DNA of 43,850 nt from Treponema sp. (GTDB lineage: Bacteria; Spirochaetota; Spirochaetia; Treponematales; Breznakiellaceae), in contig JAIRSU010000127.1 of the NCBI GenBank assembly GCA_031255285.1, positions 1-43,850 on the forward strand, written 5' to 3'. The stretch's first letter is position 1, and each line of letters opens with the position of its first letter. The translations under genes and the position numbers were made by a program. Under the pieces are notes generated by a model, which did not search any database, was not told where the DNA came from, and was given only the letters and a program-made list of their open reading frames with translations. Positions 9,082-17,531 of the stretch are shown here, piece by piece.

Positions 9082-10913
9082 TTTTCCTCCTTATTTTCAG
9101 GAAGCCGCGCTATTCCCAGGTACTCGCGCCAAAAGGACTCTGTTCGGTATTGCGGATAGGAATCGCGGTATAGCTTCACTGTTTCGGCGAACAGACGGCG
9201 CATCTTCTTAATCAGTCGCCGATACGCCGCCCACACACGCAGAGACTCCTTGACGTCTCGGTACACCATAAAGCCGCACCTGCTCTCCGCATCATAGTTC
9301 AATGCGGAGCCGACTCGATACAAATGCCCGTGTATGGGATACTCTGCAGGAACGACCACGCCGTGCCTATTCGCAGGCAAAAGCAACCCGTTCAAGGTCA
9401 TACGGCGAAAAAGCCGCCGCAGGCGCCCTTCTTTTTCCCACACCCTGTTCTGTTTATATGTTTCGCCATTAAACGCCACAGGCAGCTCGCTCAAAGGCGT
9501 TGACTTATAGACGCTCGCCATAACCTCGCGATGTAAAGCGTCAGGGTCCTGCACTGCGAGCCACTGGAACCCCTTGAACCAGTCCTCCGTAGCCCGCAGA
9601 GCCAGCCAAGCGCATTTGTACCGGTAAAGCAAGATATTCCGCAGAACTACCCCGCCCAAGAGCCGTTGAACGAAGCCAGGCGTGAATTCCGCTTCAGGAC
9701 CATGTAACGCACAAATGATGAGCCTGTTGCGAATGGCGTAGTATTCCTTCCATAAGGACTGTTTCTTGCCAAAAGATTCATGCCACAGACAGACTCCGTT
9801 CAACGTTACCTTTGCCATACCTCGGTACCGCTGATTGAAGTCTATATCGTCGTATTGGAAAAAGATGGGAATGGACAGAATATCATCTTGCGTACCGCTT
9901 ATGGGGAAACAGCAGAACCACCACGCTAGTTGATTGCTGCCGTCCTCTATTTCATTCCGCGCGACGTTCTCTATAGAGCGCATATTGTAATTGAGCTTGT
10001 TGAACACCGTGCCGTCGACGCGCCATGTCTCGCCCGCTCCGTGCTGGAGATAAGGGCGGTCTATGCGAAGCATTGCGCCGCCGAGCATAACATTACGGCT
10101 GTCGGGCTTTAATACCCGCAAAAACGTGTACGCCCGCTCAAGCGCATCCGCGGTGAATACCACATCATCGTCCATCAAGACGATATGCGTAAGCCCGGTC
10201 TTTTCCCGTTCCGACAATGCTTCAATCATAGCGCGGGTGAAACCGCCGGAGCCGCCCGCGTTTATGTTTGGAAACAACCGTATCCCGCGGTCCGCGGCGA
10301 CTTCGGGCTTCAGCGTCCGCCCATTGTCTGCAATATAAACATGGAAGCGGCCGTGTAAAGGCGAGTCTTTGTTTTCAAACACGTCTCGTTTTAGTATATC
10401 GATAGTATTCTTTATGTAGTCCTCGCGCTTGTAGGTACAGATACACAGCGCCAGAGTCATTTCGGGCAAAGACGACTCGTCAATATCCGTATAATACGCG
10501 CCTCCCAGAAACTCACTGTTCTTCTCAAGCGCGGTAAGTTCAAACGCCAGAATACCTTTGGCTGGACACGGCGGATACACGAATCGGAATTCCCGCGCTT
10601 CGCCACACGAAACCGAGTCGCCGCACAGGACGTATTTAGCAAGCCCGTCGCCGTCAATCTCAAACCGCGTCAAGGCCACCTCAAACGCACCCTTCAACGT
10701 GAGACGCAGTTCCACCGCGTTTACCACTGTATATTTCTTCCATTTTTCCACAGAGAATGAGTTGAAATACGTGTCAAACCATACATCCTGCCTATTCTTC
10801 ATCGTGAGCCGTTTCTCACGGATATTGAGACTGTTCTTGTTAAAATCGCACCGCATATACATATCTTTCGCCGTCTCTCCAATTTCTGGAAACAGCAATT
10901 CTTGTAATTTCAT
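9078..10913 (-). CDS. GlfT2-like family 2 glycosyltransferase (putative galactofuranosyltransferase)
   Basis: This 611-residue protein has the three-part layout of mycobacterial GlfT2: an N-terminal beta-sandwich (residues 1-150), a GT-A domain, and a helical C-terminal region. The GT-A domain contains TLALCICTYKRED, ADNGR, NINAGGSGGFTRAM and the metal-binding MDDDVVF near residue 245. It also has NQLAWWFCCFP, the acidic QYDDIDFNQR and the base-region LWHESFGKKQS. GlfT2-like enzymes polymerise or add galactofuranose from UDP-Galf. UDP-Galf synthesis would need Glf, whose only trace here is a broken copy in the opposite block (27470-27733). The start forms TAATG with the upstream repeat ORF, with AGGAGAGG just before. 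The exact sugar is inferred. Confidence 0.82.
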   Translation of the reverse strand: MKLQELLFPEIGETAKDMYMRCDFNKNSLNIREKRLTMKNRQDVWFDTYFNSFSVEKWKKYTVVNAVELRLTLKGAFEVALTRFEIDGDGLAKYVLCGDSVSCGEAREFRFVYPPCPAKGILAFELTALEKNSEFLGGAYYTDIDESSLPEMTLALCICTYKREDYIKNTIDILKRDVFENKDSPLHGRFHVYIADNGRTLKPEVAADRGIRLFPNINAGGSGGFTRAMIEALSEREKTGLTHIVLMDDDVVFTADALERAYTFLRVLKPDSRNVMLGGAMLRIDRPYLQHGAGETWRVDGTVFNKLNYNMRSIENVARNEIEDGSNQLAWWFCCFPISGTQDDILSIPIFFQYDDIDFNQRYRGMAKVTLNGVCLWHESFGKKQSLWKEYYAIRNRLIICALHGPEAEFTPGFVQRLLGGVVLRNILLYRYKCAWLALRATEDWFKGFQWLAVQDPDALHREVMASVYKSTPLSELPVAFNGETYKQNRVWEKEGRLRRLFRRMTLNGLLLPANRHGVVVPAEYPIHGHLYRVGSALNYDAESRCGFMVYRDVKESLRVWAAYRRLIKKMRRLFAETVKLYRDSYPQYRTESFWREYLGIARLPENKEEK

Positions 10914-11260
10914 TATCCTCTCCTTAACAGCCGGGACGGTTCGCTGGAACGCTCCCGTTTATTGACGGCTCCCGCCGTGAATAATCTGGTATAAAGCCAT
11001 AGAGAGAGAGGCGGCAAACCTCCCGCAAAACCTTTATACCCACGTATTAAATCTTGATACCCGCGTACTAAACTTTGATACCCGAGTATTAAACTCTGAT
11101 ACCCGCGTACTAAACTTTGATACCCGAGTATTAAACTCTGGTACTCGAGTATTAAACTCTGATACCCGCGTACTAAACTTTGATACCCGAGTATTAAACT
11201 CTGGTACTCGAGTATTAAACTCTGGTACTCGAGTATTAAACTCTGATACCCGAGTATCAA
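10913..11260 (-). CDS. ORF with about ten heptad repeats (GYQSLIL type), uncertain gene
   Basis: The first 75 of 115 residues are a tandem heptad repeat of the form [GE]YQSL[IV][LR], encoded by a 21-bp DNA repeat; the rest is basic and unremarkable. A start is possible at TTG 11260 but has no convincing ribosome-binding site. Because the repeat unit is a multiple of three without a stop in this frame, the frame could be open by chance. In favour of translation, its stop overlaps the GlfT2-like start as TAATG. A heptad with regularly spaced hydrophobic residues could form a helical or beta-type repeat. The function is unknown. Confidence 0.3.
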   Translation of the reverse strand: MILGYQSLILEYQSLILEYQSLILGYQSLVRGYQSLILEYQSLILGYQSLVRGYQSLILGYQSLVRGYQDLIRGYKGFAGGLPPLSLWLYTRLFTAGAVNKRERSSEPSRLLRRG

Positions 11261-11262
11261 AT
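11038..11262. repeat. 21-bp tandem repeat array, about 10.5 units
   Basis: About ten and a half copies of a 21-bp unit lie head to tail, for example ACTTTGATACCCGCGTACTA and ACTCTGGTACTCGAGTATTA plus one base. Three subtypes alternate, differing at GAT/GGT, CCC/CTC and GCGTAC/GAGTAT. Several units contain the perfect palindrome TACTCGAGTA, so the array is also a series of small dyads. It sits between the nucleotidyltransferase gene and the GlfT2-like gene, where the operon has its only large gap. Confidence 0.9.
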
Positions 11263-11314
11263 CCCCAATTACTTATTACTTTTCCCTCAGACGTGGTTTG
11301 AAAGCCGCCGCCCT

Positions 11315-11539
11315 TTAATAGCCTGAAAAATACGGCTGTTTAAGAAACTCTACGGGCGGCTGCGTCTTTATTCCAGAGAATACAATCCTATAGATAAACC
11401 TCCCGAATGCGGGAACCTGCCAAATTGAGCCGTCCTGCGCTAGGATACCGCCCGCGCATTTTGCGCGATTAAATTTGCCGTCGTCTCTCAAGCACCATTC
11501 CCCTCTTACAAGGTTGTCTAACAGTCTTCGCTTGCACGT
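11315..11539 (-). pseudogene. Unrecognised ORF remnant between the nucleotidyltransferase gene and the repeat array
   Basis: An open frame of about 75 codons with no good start codon reads RRLLDNLVRGEWCLRDDGKF and continues through GGILAQDGSIWQVPAFGRFIYR to a TAA at 11315-11317. Codon choice and composition look coding. The frame is bounded upstream by a stop inside the 3' end of the nucleotidyltransferase gene, in another frame. It is either the C-terminal remnant of a deleted gene or a small gene with a non-standard start. I do not recognise the family. The sequence CGCGCA-TTT-TGCGCG inside it could form a small hairpin. Confidence 0.4.
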
Positions 11540-12303
11540 TTATTATTTTTATGATCATGGGGGGGAGCCTCGGACATTTGAGGAGCTGTTTTACAAAACA
11601 GCTCCAAGTCTTCCGGTGTCCCCAGTCCGTACATTCCATTTCCGACGGAACCGATGTTGCAATAGACAATCTTCGCGCCGTGTTCGATGTTAATATTGTA
11701 GACAGGCGCTACGTAGAACTCGCCGTTGACGCGCATATTTTTCGCAATCATTTCCTTTGCGCCGTTTACAAAGTCTGCACCATGTGCAAAGTTATATATA
11801 CCGACAGTAGCTTCACTCGATATAACCTCTTTCTCGCGGACTTCAGTGACAAAACCGTTTGCATCATACCGAATGAAAGACCATTTCTTATCGTCTGCTG
11901 TCATTGTCATGATAAGCCCATCATTCTTACCCTGACGTTCAAGATAATCGTTAATGCCAATATTCACATACTGGTCGGAGTTAGCTATCATCAGCGCGTC
12001 TTGATTGTTGATGTAATCCTCAGCGAGCAACACGGTACACGCTGCCCCTTCCGTAACCTGTGATACAGGCACGACAGCGCAATTCGGCGCGATTTTGTTC
12101 AATTTTTCACAGAGCGAGTATTTTTCAATATGTTCCGCAAGGCATATGAAAATAAATCTATGCTCTTGTTTTGGACGTAAGTTGTTGACGACAACCTCAA
12201 TCATAGGTTTGCCGTGTACGGGAATTAACGGCTTTGGCAAAGTGTAGCCAACGTTTGCGAATCTGCTGCCGCGCCCTGCCATGGGTATCACAATATTTAA
12301 CAT
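11518..12303 (-). CDS. Sugar nucleotidyltransferase (NTP_transferase family)
   Basis: This 261-residue single-domain nucleotidyltransferase carries the intact N-terminal signature IPMAGRGSRFANVGYTLPKP and PLIPVHGKPMIEVVV. It also has the metal-site motif IANSDQYV near residue 105 and GEFYVAPVYN near the C-terminus. It would activate a sugar or other phosphate as an NDP derivative. A cupin, a degenerate nucleotidyltransferase, a HAD phosphatase and a GDPD-like protein precede it, suggesting a dedicated pathway for an unusual activated precursor. The gene abuts the cupin (12303/12304). A 7-G run lies near the 3' end in the PPHDHKNN tail. The substrate is unknown. Confidence 0.82.
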   Translation of the reverse strand: MLNIVIPMAGRGSRFANVGYTLPKPLIPVHGKPMIEVVVNNLRPKQEHRFIFICLAEHIEKYSLCEKLNKIAPNCAVVPVSQVTEGAACTVLLAEDYINNQDALMIANSDQYVNIGINDYLERQGKNDGLIMTMTADDKKWSFIRYDANGFVTEVREKEVISSEATVGIYNFAHGADFVNGAKEMIAKNMRVNGEFYVAPVYNINIEHGAKIVYCNIGSVGNGMYGLGTPEDLELFCKTAPQMSEAPPHDHKNNKRASEDC

Positions 12304-12633
12304 TTAGTCCCCCTCCGATAAATATTTATCGTTTTTTGCACCGGGTATTTTAACCACAGTATTTACAGCATCAGTTATCGCACGAAAATCTGTTGATTCT
12401 CCGGGTTCTATTACGATAATGTCACCTGCTTTATATATTTTTCCGTTCATTTCAACCTCTCCCGAAATCACTACTGTCAGTTCAACGGCGATCTTATGGT
12501 AGTGTGCGGACTCATAATCTCCTGATTTGTAAGTTTTTACAGCAACTTCAACAGACTCGGTTTTTAGCAAAGACGGATCAAAGTCTCCGACAAACCAACC
12601 GCCCTTCATATCTTTCAACTTATACAATTTCAT
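12304..12633 (-). CDS. Small cupin protein
   Basis: This 109-residue single-domain cupin contains SAHYHKIAVELTVVISGEVE with metal-ligand-type His and Glu residues, then GDIIVIEPGESTDF. It resembles small cupins found in polysaccharide clusters that act as sugar isomerases/epimerases or binding proteins. The ATG at 12633 replaces the track start at 12675: GGAGAG lies 8 bases upstream and the start overlaps the preceding gene by 14 nt. It sits between two nucleotidyltransferase-type genes, so it probably acts on the same precursor. No specific reaction can be assigned. Confidence 0.75.
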   Translation of the reverse strand: MKLYKLKDMKGGWFVGDFDPSLLKTESVEVAVKTYKSGDYESAHYHKIAVELTVVISGEVEMNGKIYKAGDIIVIEPGESTDFRAITDAVNTVVKIPGAKNDKYLSEGD

Positions 12634-13363
12634 TAAACACTCTCCGTTTTCGCAAATATTCTTCGTAGAGTTCAATACCTTTACGGTGGTTCAGATTAAA
12701 ATATTGCTCCTGATTAATTCGGTATATACCGATTTTCTTGCCAAGCAAAACCATTTCATTATAGGCGGGGCAGATATAATATTTACCGTCAACGCTTGCT
12801 TCCTTTTTTATCATTGAGAATACAGCGCTGACAAAATCCTCTGCGCGTTTGAAGTAATAGAATCCACTAGTGGCATTGCGGCTGATAGGACGTTTTTCCG
12901 CCGCCTCTATGACAAAACCGTTTTCGTTAAGTCTGACATACGACCATCGGGGGTGGATACCGTCAAATACGATAACGCCGCCGTCATAGTTTTTCTGCGA
13001 AAAACAGTTTACAACATCTTGCAGATTAAGCGTTACAATATGTCCACTGTTGTATATTATAAGCGGCTCGTCCATAACAAAGTTGTCAAACGCCAGCATA
13101 CAACTGCAAGCCGCACCACTCGTGTCGCCCCGCGACACAACAATTTCCGCATCTGGCGCAAGCATTTTTACAACACTGTCAAGCTTGTACTTTACCACAT
13201 CCACTCTGTGCAGGATAAATACCAGTTCCGCATCTTTTACGGCGGACAGCGCCTCACAGACATATTGCAGTATTGTTTTCCGCTCAATTTCGTACAAGCT
13301 ACGCCCATATGGCGTATCTATGCCTTGGATTTTATTCTCCAAAATAGGTATCAGTATTTTCAC
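12620..13363 (-). CDS. Nucleotidyltransferase-like protein with degenerate active-site motifs
   Basis: This 247-residue protein is collinear with the nucleotidyltransferase at 11518-12303: SYVRLNENGFVIEAAEKRPI matches SFIRYDANGFVTEVREKEVI, and YYICPAYNEMV matches FYVAPVYNINI. The GxGxR loop is missing (IPILENKIQGIDTPYG where the paralogue has IPMAGRGSRF), and the Asp of the metal motif is replaced (YNSGHIV versus ANSDQYV). It may be a non-catalytic partner or have a different reaction. The start is GTG at 13363, overlapping the HAD stop as GTGA; the 11-G tract lies immediately upstream and supplies the only SD-like sequence. Confidence 0.7.
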   Translation of the reverse strand: MKILIPILENKIQGIDTPYGRSLYEIERKTILQYVCEALSAVKDAELVFILHRVDVVKYKLDSVVKMLAPDAEIVVSRGDTSGAACSCMLAFDNFVMDEPLIIYNSGHIVTLNLQDVVNCFSQKNYDGGVIVFDGIHPRWSYVRLNENGFVIEAAEKRPISRNATSGFYYFKRAEDFVSAVFSMIKKEASVDGKYYICPAYNEMVLLGKKIGIYRINQEQYFNLNHRKGIELYEEYLRKRRVFNEIV

Positions 13364-13998
13364 GCCCCCCCCCCCGCACTCTCAGAGCGTTTTATACTTT
13401 CAACAATGTTCTCATATGTCACATCATAAACAGTATCGACTCTCATAACATTTGCACCGGCGCTTTCGGCGGCTTGTATACCATTTTTGTTATCCTCGAC
13501 AACAAGGCATGCGCGGGGTGAAAAGCCCAATTTTGCAATAGCCGTGTTATAAATCTCAGGGTTAGGCTTCGCCTTTTTCACATCCTGATTGGACAATGAA
13601 AACTGCAAATAAGGAGTGAGATTGGCTTTCTTCATCATAATATCAACCGTATCACGAATTGAATTTGAAGCTACCGCCAATTTATAACCTTCGGCGTTGA
13701 GTCGTGACAATGCAAATTCATGTACAAATATCGGACGGCAATATCGATATATCTTTTCCGCCGTGTACTCCTGTTTCAGCATATTGATATACGGGTGGAG
13801 CCCTTGCGGCAAGCCGTGTTCGCGCGACATCATTTTCAGCTTGTCCGAAGTCGGAAGTCCATCGTATGTCACAAGGTGGTCATAGCGACTGATTTCATAG
13901 CCGAACAGCGACAACGCTTTGTTGAGTGCTTCATAATGCCATTCTTTAGCTTCTATCAGAACGCCATCCATATCGAATATTATTCCTTTGATCTTCAC
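13360..13998 (-). CDS. HAD-superfamily phosphatase (beta-phosphoglucomutase-like)
   Basis: This 212-residue protein has all four HAD motifs: FDMDGVL (residues 8-14), ASNS around residue 110, the Lys of KKAKPNPEIY, and EDNKNGIQAA. The cap domain is the helical C1 type typical of beta-phosphoglucomutase-like phosphatases. It probably dephosphorylates or isomerises a phosphorylated precursor in the pathway served by the adjacent nucleotidyltransferases. The start is GTG at 13998, overlapping the GDPD stop as GTGA with GGAGG upstream. The last codons are GCG GGG GGG GGG GCG TGA, so an 11-G tract encodes the C-terminus (AGGGA). Slippage there would change the tail and move the stop. Confidence 0.85.
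   Translation of the reverse strand: MKIKGIIFDMDGVLIEAKEWHYEALNKALSLFGYEISRYDHLVTYDGLPTSDKLKMMSREHGLPQGLHPYINMLKQEYTAEKIYRYCRPIFVHEFALSRLNAEGYKLAVASNSIRDTVDIMMKKANLTPYLQFSLSNQDVKKAKPNPEIYNTAIAKLGFSPRACLVVEDNKNGIQAAESAGANVMRVDTVYDVTYENIVESIKRSESAGGGA
13365..13375 (-). repeat. Poly-G tract of 11 at the HAD / nucleotidyltransferase junction
   Basis: Eleven consecutive C on the plus strand (G on the coding strand) end two bases before the GTG start of the nucleotidyltransferase-like gene and form the last codons of the HAD gene. Runs this long are very unlikely by chance in DNA of this composition and are typical of slipped-strand phase variation. A change in length would shift the HAD stop and remove the GTGA coupling. 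Confidence 0.9.
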
Positions 13999-14600
13999 CT
14001 GAAAAAAACCTCCGCTTCGCTCGGTTTATCTGTACAAAGATACAGATTATCACGGTTTTTATATTGCAAAAGACGCTCCCACAACGCCGCATATTCCAAC
14101 TTGTGCAATTCCGGCGACACGACTGACACAATCTTTCCACTATCAAGCAATTGCTCAATTGATTTATCAATGTGGTCGCAATCCGTAAACCGGTCGAGCC
14201 ACACGCCATTGCTTCGCTCCCAAAACGCGGGATCGGGTTCAAACTCGCTGGAGCGAGTGAATATGTTATAACCCCGCTTAATATAGACATATTGTTCCGG
14301 CACGGATGCGTCAAACAAAAACGCGCTCTGCGGGAGTTCCGGCAACAGCAAGTACAATCCATCCGCCTTAATGTTCAGCGCGAGAACGCAGTTACCGCCG
14401 TATTGTGAGTGTATGCGCAATAAGTCTTCAAACTTCGGCGCTGATTCATCAGCCGGATTGTGTGAGATTACAAGCCCGCCGCGGTAATCGCGTATATCTG
14501 TTTCGACGCCATAACCAGACACAAAAGCGCGTTTGATAGCGGAAAGCGTATTCTTTTCGGACTCCACACACCAGAATCCACGGTGAGCAAGAATGGTCAT
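13995..14600 (-). CDS. Glycerophosphodiester phosphodiesterase-like protein
   Basis: This 201-residue protein starts with AHRGFW and continues with [20 protein letters not shown] and GGLVISHNP, the His-Arg, Glu-Asp and His active-site positions of GDPD/PI-PLC-type phosphodiesterases. It is shorter than ordinary GDPD enzymes (about 240-260), mainly in the C-terminal half of the barrel. It lacks a signal peptide, so it should act in the cytoplasm. In this operon, between an acetyltransferase and a HAD/nucleotidyltransferase set, a biosynthetic or proof-reading role on a phospho-precursor is more likely than phospholipid turnover; that is inference. It overlaps both neighbours (ATGA and GTGA). 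Confidence 0.75.
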   Translation of the reverse strand: MTILAHRGFWCVESEKNTLSAIKRAFVSGYGVETDIRDYRGGLVISHNPADESAPKFEDLLRIHSQYGGNCVLALNIKADGLYLLLPELPQSAFLFDASVPEQYVYIKRGYNIFTRSSEFEPDPAFWERSNGVWLDRFTDCDHIDKSIEQLLDSGKIVSVVSPELHKLEYAALWERLLQYKNRDNLYLCTDKPSEAEVFFR

Positions 14601-15382
14601 TCAGATCCTCCATAGTCAGTTTTATTAACCGCTATTATATCGTCATAGGTTATAGGTTTCGGCGTCCATTTAACAAGATTTCCTGATTGAACCTCGTAAC
14701 TAAATCTCTCAATGAAATCCAATATATTCATATCCGCGCTCCAATCTTTTAAATCCGCGAAATTATATTCCCACCACTTTGACTCAAGCAACCGCTCAAT
14801 CACTTTTGGTGGAAAACGATACTTTAGAGTCCTTGCAGGAACGCCGCCCACAACGGCGTACGGCGGTATGTCTTTGGTGACGACAGCTCTTGCCGCAACG
14901 ACCGCGCCTGAATGGATAGTCACGCCTTGCTTAATAAGGGCATCCGCGCCAATCCAAACATCGTTTTCAATAACAATACGTCCGTCAGGAGGTCTGGGAA
15001 CGGTAGTATATGTTGTGTTGCTCCTGTCTGAAAGCGCTTGCTTAAATGGAGGCAGATACTTGTCATAAGTTAGGCTTGACGTTGTAAATCTCTCAAGCGG
15101 GTGTTGTACAGACATAATACATACGCCTCCAGCAATACTACAATATCTGCCCATTACCGTTGTCGTGGGGAAAGCAACCCATGAATACGAAAAGCTCCCG
15201 ATGGTAAATAATGAACTGCCGCTAAAAATCCCGGTATACGGCTCAATTTGGGTTCCACCCCCCCCCCCGTGAGGTAAAATATTTAATTTAGTTCCAACCT
15301 TGATTGAGTTGTTAGTTCCAAAAAATATATTGCTTTTACGGAAAAGCTCCAGCGTTTGTTCGGTAATAACTATTTCAGCCAT
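14597..15382 (-). CDS. CatB-type hexapeptide acetyltransferase with an in-frame poly-G tract
   Basis: This 261-residue left-handed beta-helix acetyltransferase is of the xenobiotic/polysaccharide type. It has [11 protein letters not shown], then [34 protein letters not shown] and the C-terminal helix region [16 protein letters not shown]. It would O- or N-acetylate a glycan residue using acetyl-CoA. The start at 15382 (MAEIVITEQ) is preferred over the track start at 15400, with AAGGAGCGGG upstream and an 8-nt overlap with the preceding stop. Eleven G at 15258-15268 encode the run of five Gly around residue 42 (PHGGGGGTQ). The present length keeps the frame open; plus or minus one would truncate the protein early. 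Confidence 0.87.
   Translation of the reverse strand: MAEIVITEQTLELFRKSNIFFGTNNSIKVGTKLNILPHGGGGGTQIEPYTGIFSGSSLFTIGSFSYSWVAFPTTTVMGRYCSIAGGVCIMSVQHPLERFTTSSLTYDKYLPPFKQALSDRSNTTYTTVPRPPDGRIVIENDVWIGADALIKQGVTIHSGAVVAARAVVTKDIPPYAVVGGVPARTLKYRFPPKVIERLLESKWWEYNFADLKDWSADMNILDFIERFSYEVQSGNLVKWTPKPITYDDIIAVNKTDYGGSE
15258..15268 (-). repeat. Poly-G tract of 11 inside the acetyltransferase gene
   Basis: Eleven C on the plus strand read as GGG GGG GGG GGT GGA on the coding strand. The tract lies about 110 bp into a 786-bp gene, a position where single-base slippage abolishes the product. It matches the tract at 13365-13375 in both length and strand. Confidence 0.92.
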
Positions 15383-17531
15383 TTTCACCCGCTCCTTCAT
15401 TCGGTCTTTCGCCTTTGGTTAGCGCAATCTTGTGCAAGGTCTTGTCTGCGGTTTCCAAATACTCGATTACATCATGCGAAAACCCTTTGTATTCGCCTAT
15501 TTCACTCAAAGCAAGAATCGCGTTTTTCACCGTTGCGTTCGTATTGAACTCCTTATAATCCCGAGAGACGCGCTCGTCCATAAAATCTACTAGAGCCATT
15601 GACCAATTTTCGGGTAATTCATTTTCCTTATGCCCCGCTATGCTCTCGGAAAAAACCCCATATATCATCTTTGCCAGTTTAGCGCAGTCAAAAGCGGCGT
15701 CTTTACATTCTTGAAACCATTTCATGGCGTAATACGCCCACAACAAAACGCTAAGGTTTGGCGCGGTAGTTATTCCTCTTCGCAAGATATGATATAAGAC
15801 TTCCGATATTGAAAAAGCCTTCGGCAATGTTTTAATTTCGCCTGAGAAGAAACTTTTATACAGTTGAACAATTGCGCCACTATTTTTATAAATTGATTGC
15901 GTCGTTAATGCGTCAAAATAAATGTCGCCGTTATCTTTTAGATATTCTTTATTCGCGTCGATCCACCGATTTATATCGCCGTAAGCGATACTCTGTTCAA
16001 GCAAGGTATAAAATGAATCATCGTTATTTGTAATAAGATTTGAAAACAGGAGTTTTGCGGTTTCATTAAATGAAAAGAAGTTTGTTATTGCTGTATCCGC
16101 AAACCTTTTCCTATACCTATGCATCATTTTGAATTTGTTCTTATCCTCGAATTCTATCATGTCATAATAATCAGCTTGCGTAAAAGCGGATACCCCGCCG
16201 TTCTCGGCGAGTCTGCAAATTGCTTTGTGCAAAAGAGAAAATCCATGTCCCCAGACAACATTACCATGTACAATATCCTCTACGGCAGAACTACACCTAA
16301 TTGAGACAACCCAGCCTTTTATAATTCTTTTGTCTTTAGAGCCGTTAAAGAGGTCTTGGAATTCTAAAGGAAACTTGTTCGTTACATCATCCGGCGCCAT
16401 AAGAAAATGCGAATAGATGACAAGCAACTCGGTGGCGTATACCTTGTTTAAGAAGCTTGGAAAGTATGTCCACGGGGCCACATATTTCCACCCAAACCAA
16501 AAATTCACACATCTGAGGTACTCCTTTAATATTGGAAACGCGTTCCAAAACGCTTGAAGAAACCACAGAAAATCCGGAGCGCCAAGAGTCTGGCAAGCAA
16601 ACAGAGAGGCTTCAAATACGGTCATTCTTCGTAAATCGTCTTTATATCCGTAAAACAGCAAGTCCATTCCGGTCAGCGGTGTAAAAAGCGAAGTATACTC
16701 AATCAGTACCCTGTAATTGAAAACCACTGGGAAATTGCCAAATCTTTTTACGGTAAGGTCGATATTACTATCAATTAACGATATGAACTTGTTTAAGTGC
16801 GAAGCTACCATGTCGGTGCGCGCTTTCAGCACAAACACATCAGGCGGCAACACGTCCAGCGCGGCGGAAAACTGAACCGCTTGCCGCATGAAGTTTGGAT
16901 TAATATTATCATATTCATTGGGACATTTCTGTTCTACGAGAACTATGTTCAGTTTGTTGAGTTTTTCCCTCAGCCCCGCTTCACATTCTTCGATTTCTCC
17001 ATGCCACGTTGATAAGACGATACCTTCAAATACGCCTTTCGTACGAAGTTCTACTAATTTAGACAGTATAATATAAAATTCAAAACGCGCCCTCAACGCG
17101 CCGCACACAACCACCCAATTACGGCGTTTCTTCGAACTGACTGAATAAATCGGCTCCGCCGGTTCGATCGAAAGAGACTGAAAAGCGATAAAACTCTCAT
17201 CGCCGTTAAAGTCAGTGGTGGTAACAAAAAACTGGCTTGCTTCATATATCGTATTAAAAACGACAATTACTTCATGCCAATCGCCGTCAGGAACTGTCTC
17301 AATATAGATTTGCTGAAACCGCCTTGCTTTGTCGCTTACAAAAAACCTGATAGGTGTGGTTGACCTGCATTTGAGCATCGCGGAAAACTTAAGCCTTGTA
17401 CTTACTCCATAAGTGGTTCCCAAATCATAGCACACCCATACATACTTCGCCGTTCCTTTCTTTTGCAAATATGTACCGTCGCTTCTTACACTTATTTCCC
17501 AAGCGTTATCATTGCCTGGTCTCCAACTCAT
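15375..17531 (-). CDS. WavE-like putative glycosyltransferase with N-terminal beta-sandwich domain
   Basis: This 718-residue protein has a beta-rich N-terminal domain of about 130 residues ([20 protein letters not shown] onward), like carbohydrate-binding modules. It is followed by a region resembling WavE lipopolysaccharide-synthesis proteins: [30 protein letters not shown], then [11 protein letters not shown] long helical C-terminal part follows. WavE-type proteins are cytoplasmic putative glycosyltransferases of LPS or capsule synthesis; the KARTDM acidic motif is a plausible metal site. It overlaps the upstream gene as ATGA and the next by 8 nt. The sugar is not predictable. The family call rests on two motifs and context. 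Confidence 0.7.
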   Translation of the reverse strand: MSWRPGNDNAWEISVRSDGTYLQKKGTAKYVWVCYDLGTTYGVSTRLKFSAMLKCRSTTPIRFFVSDKARRFQQIYIETVPDGDWHEVIVVFNTIYEASQFFVTTTDFNGDESFIAFQSLSIEPAEPIYSVSSKKRRNWVVVCGALRARFEFYIILSKLVELRTKGVFEGIVLSTWHGEIEECEAGLREKLNKLNIVLVEQKCPNEYDNINPNFMRQAVQFSAALDVLPPDVFVLKARTDMVASHLNKFISLIDSNIDLTVKRFGNFPVVFNYRVLIEYTSLFTPLTGMDLLFYGYKDDLRRMTVFEASLFACQTLGAPDFLWFLQAFWNAFPILKEYLRCVNFWFGWKYVAPWTYFPSFLNKVYATELLVIYSHFLMAPDDVTNKFPLEFQDLFNGSKDKRIIKGWVVSIRCSSAVEDIVHGNVVWGHGFSLLHKAICRLAENGGVSAFTQADYYDMIEFEDKNKFKMMHRYRKRFADTAITNFFSFNETAKLLFSNLITNNDDSFYTLLEQSIAYGDINRWIDANKEYLKDNGDIYFDALTTQSIYKNSGAIVQLYKSFFSGEIKTLPKAFSISEVLYHILRRGITTAPNLSVLLWAYYAMKWFQECKDAAFDCAKLAKMIYGVFSESIAGHKENELPENWSMALVDFMDERVSRDYKEFNTNATVKNAILALSEIGEYKGFSHDVIEYLETADKTLHKIALTKGERPNEGAGENG

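Noticed and set aside
10457-10663. 68-residue minus-strand ORF within the GlfT2-like gene
   Set aside because: It is another frame of the GlfT2-like coding sequence without recognisable motifs.
11038-11262. CRISPR array
   Set aside because: The 21-bp units are directly contiguous with no unique spacers, and no cas genes are present.
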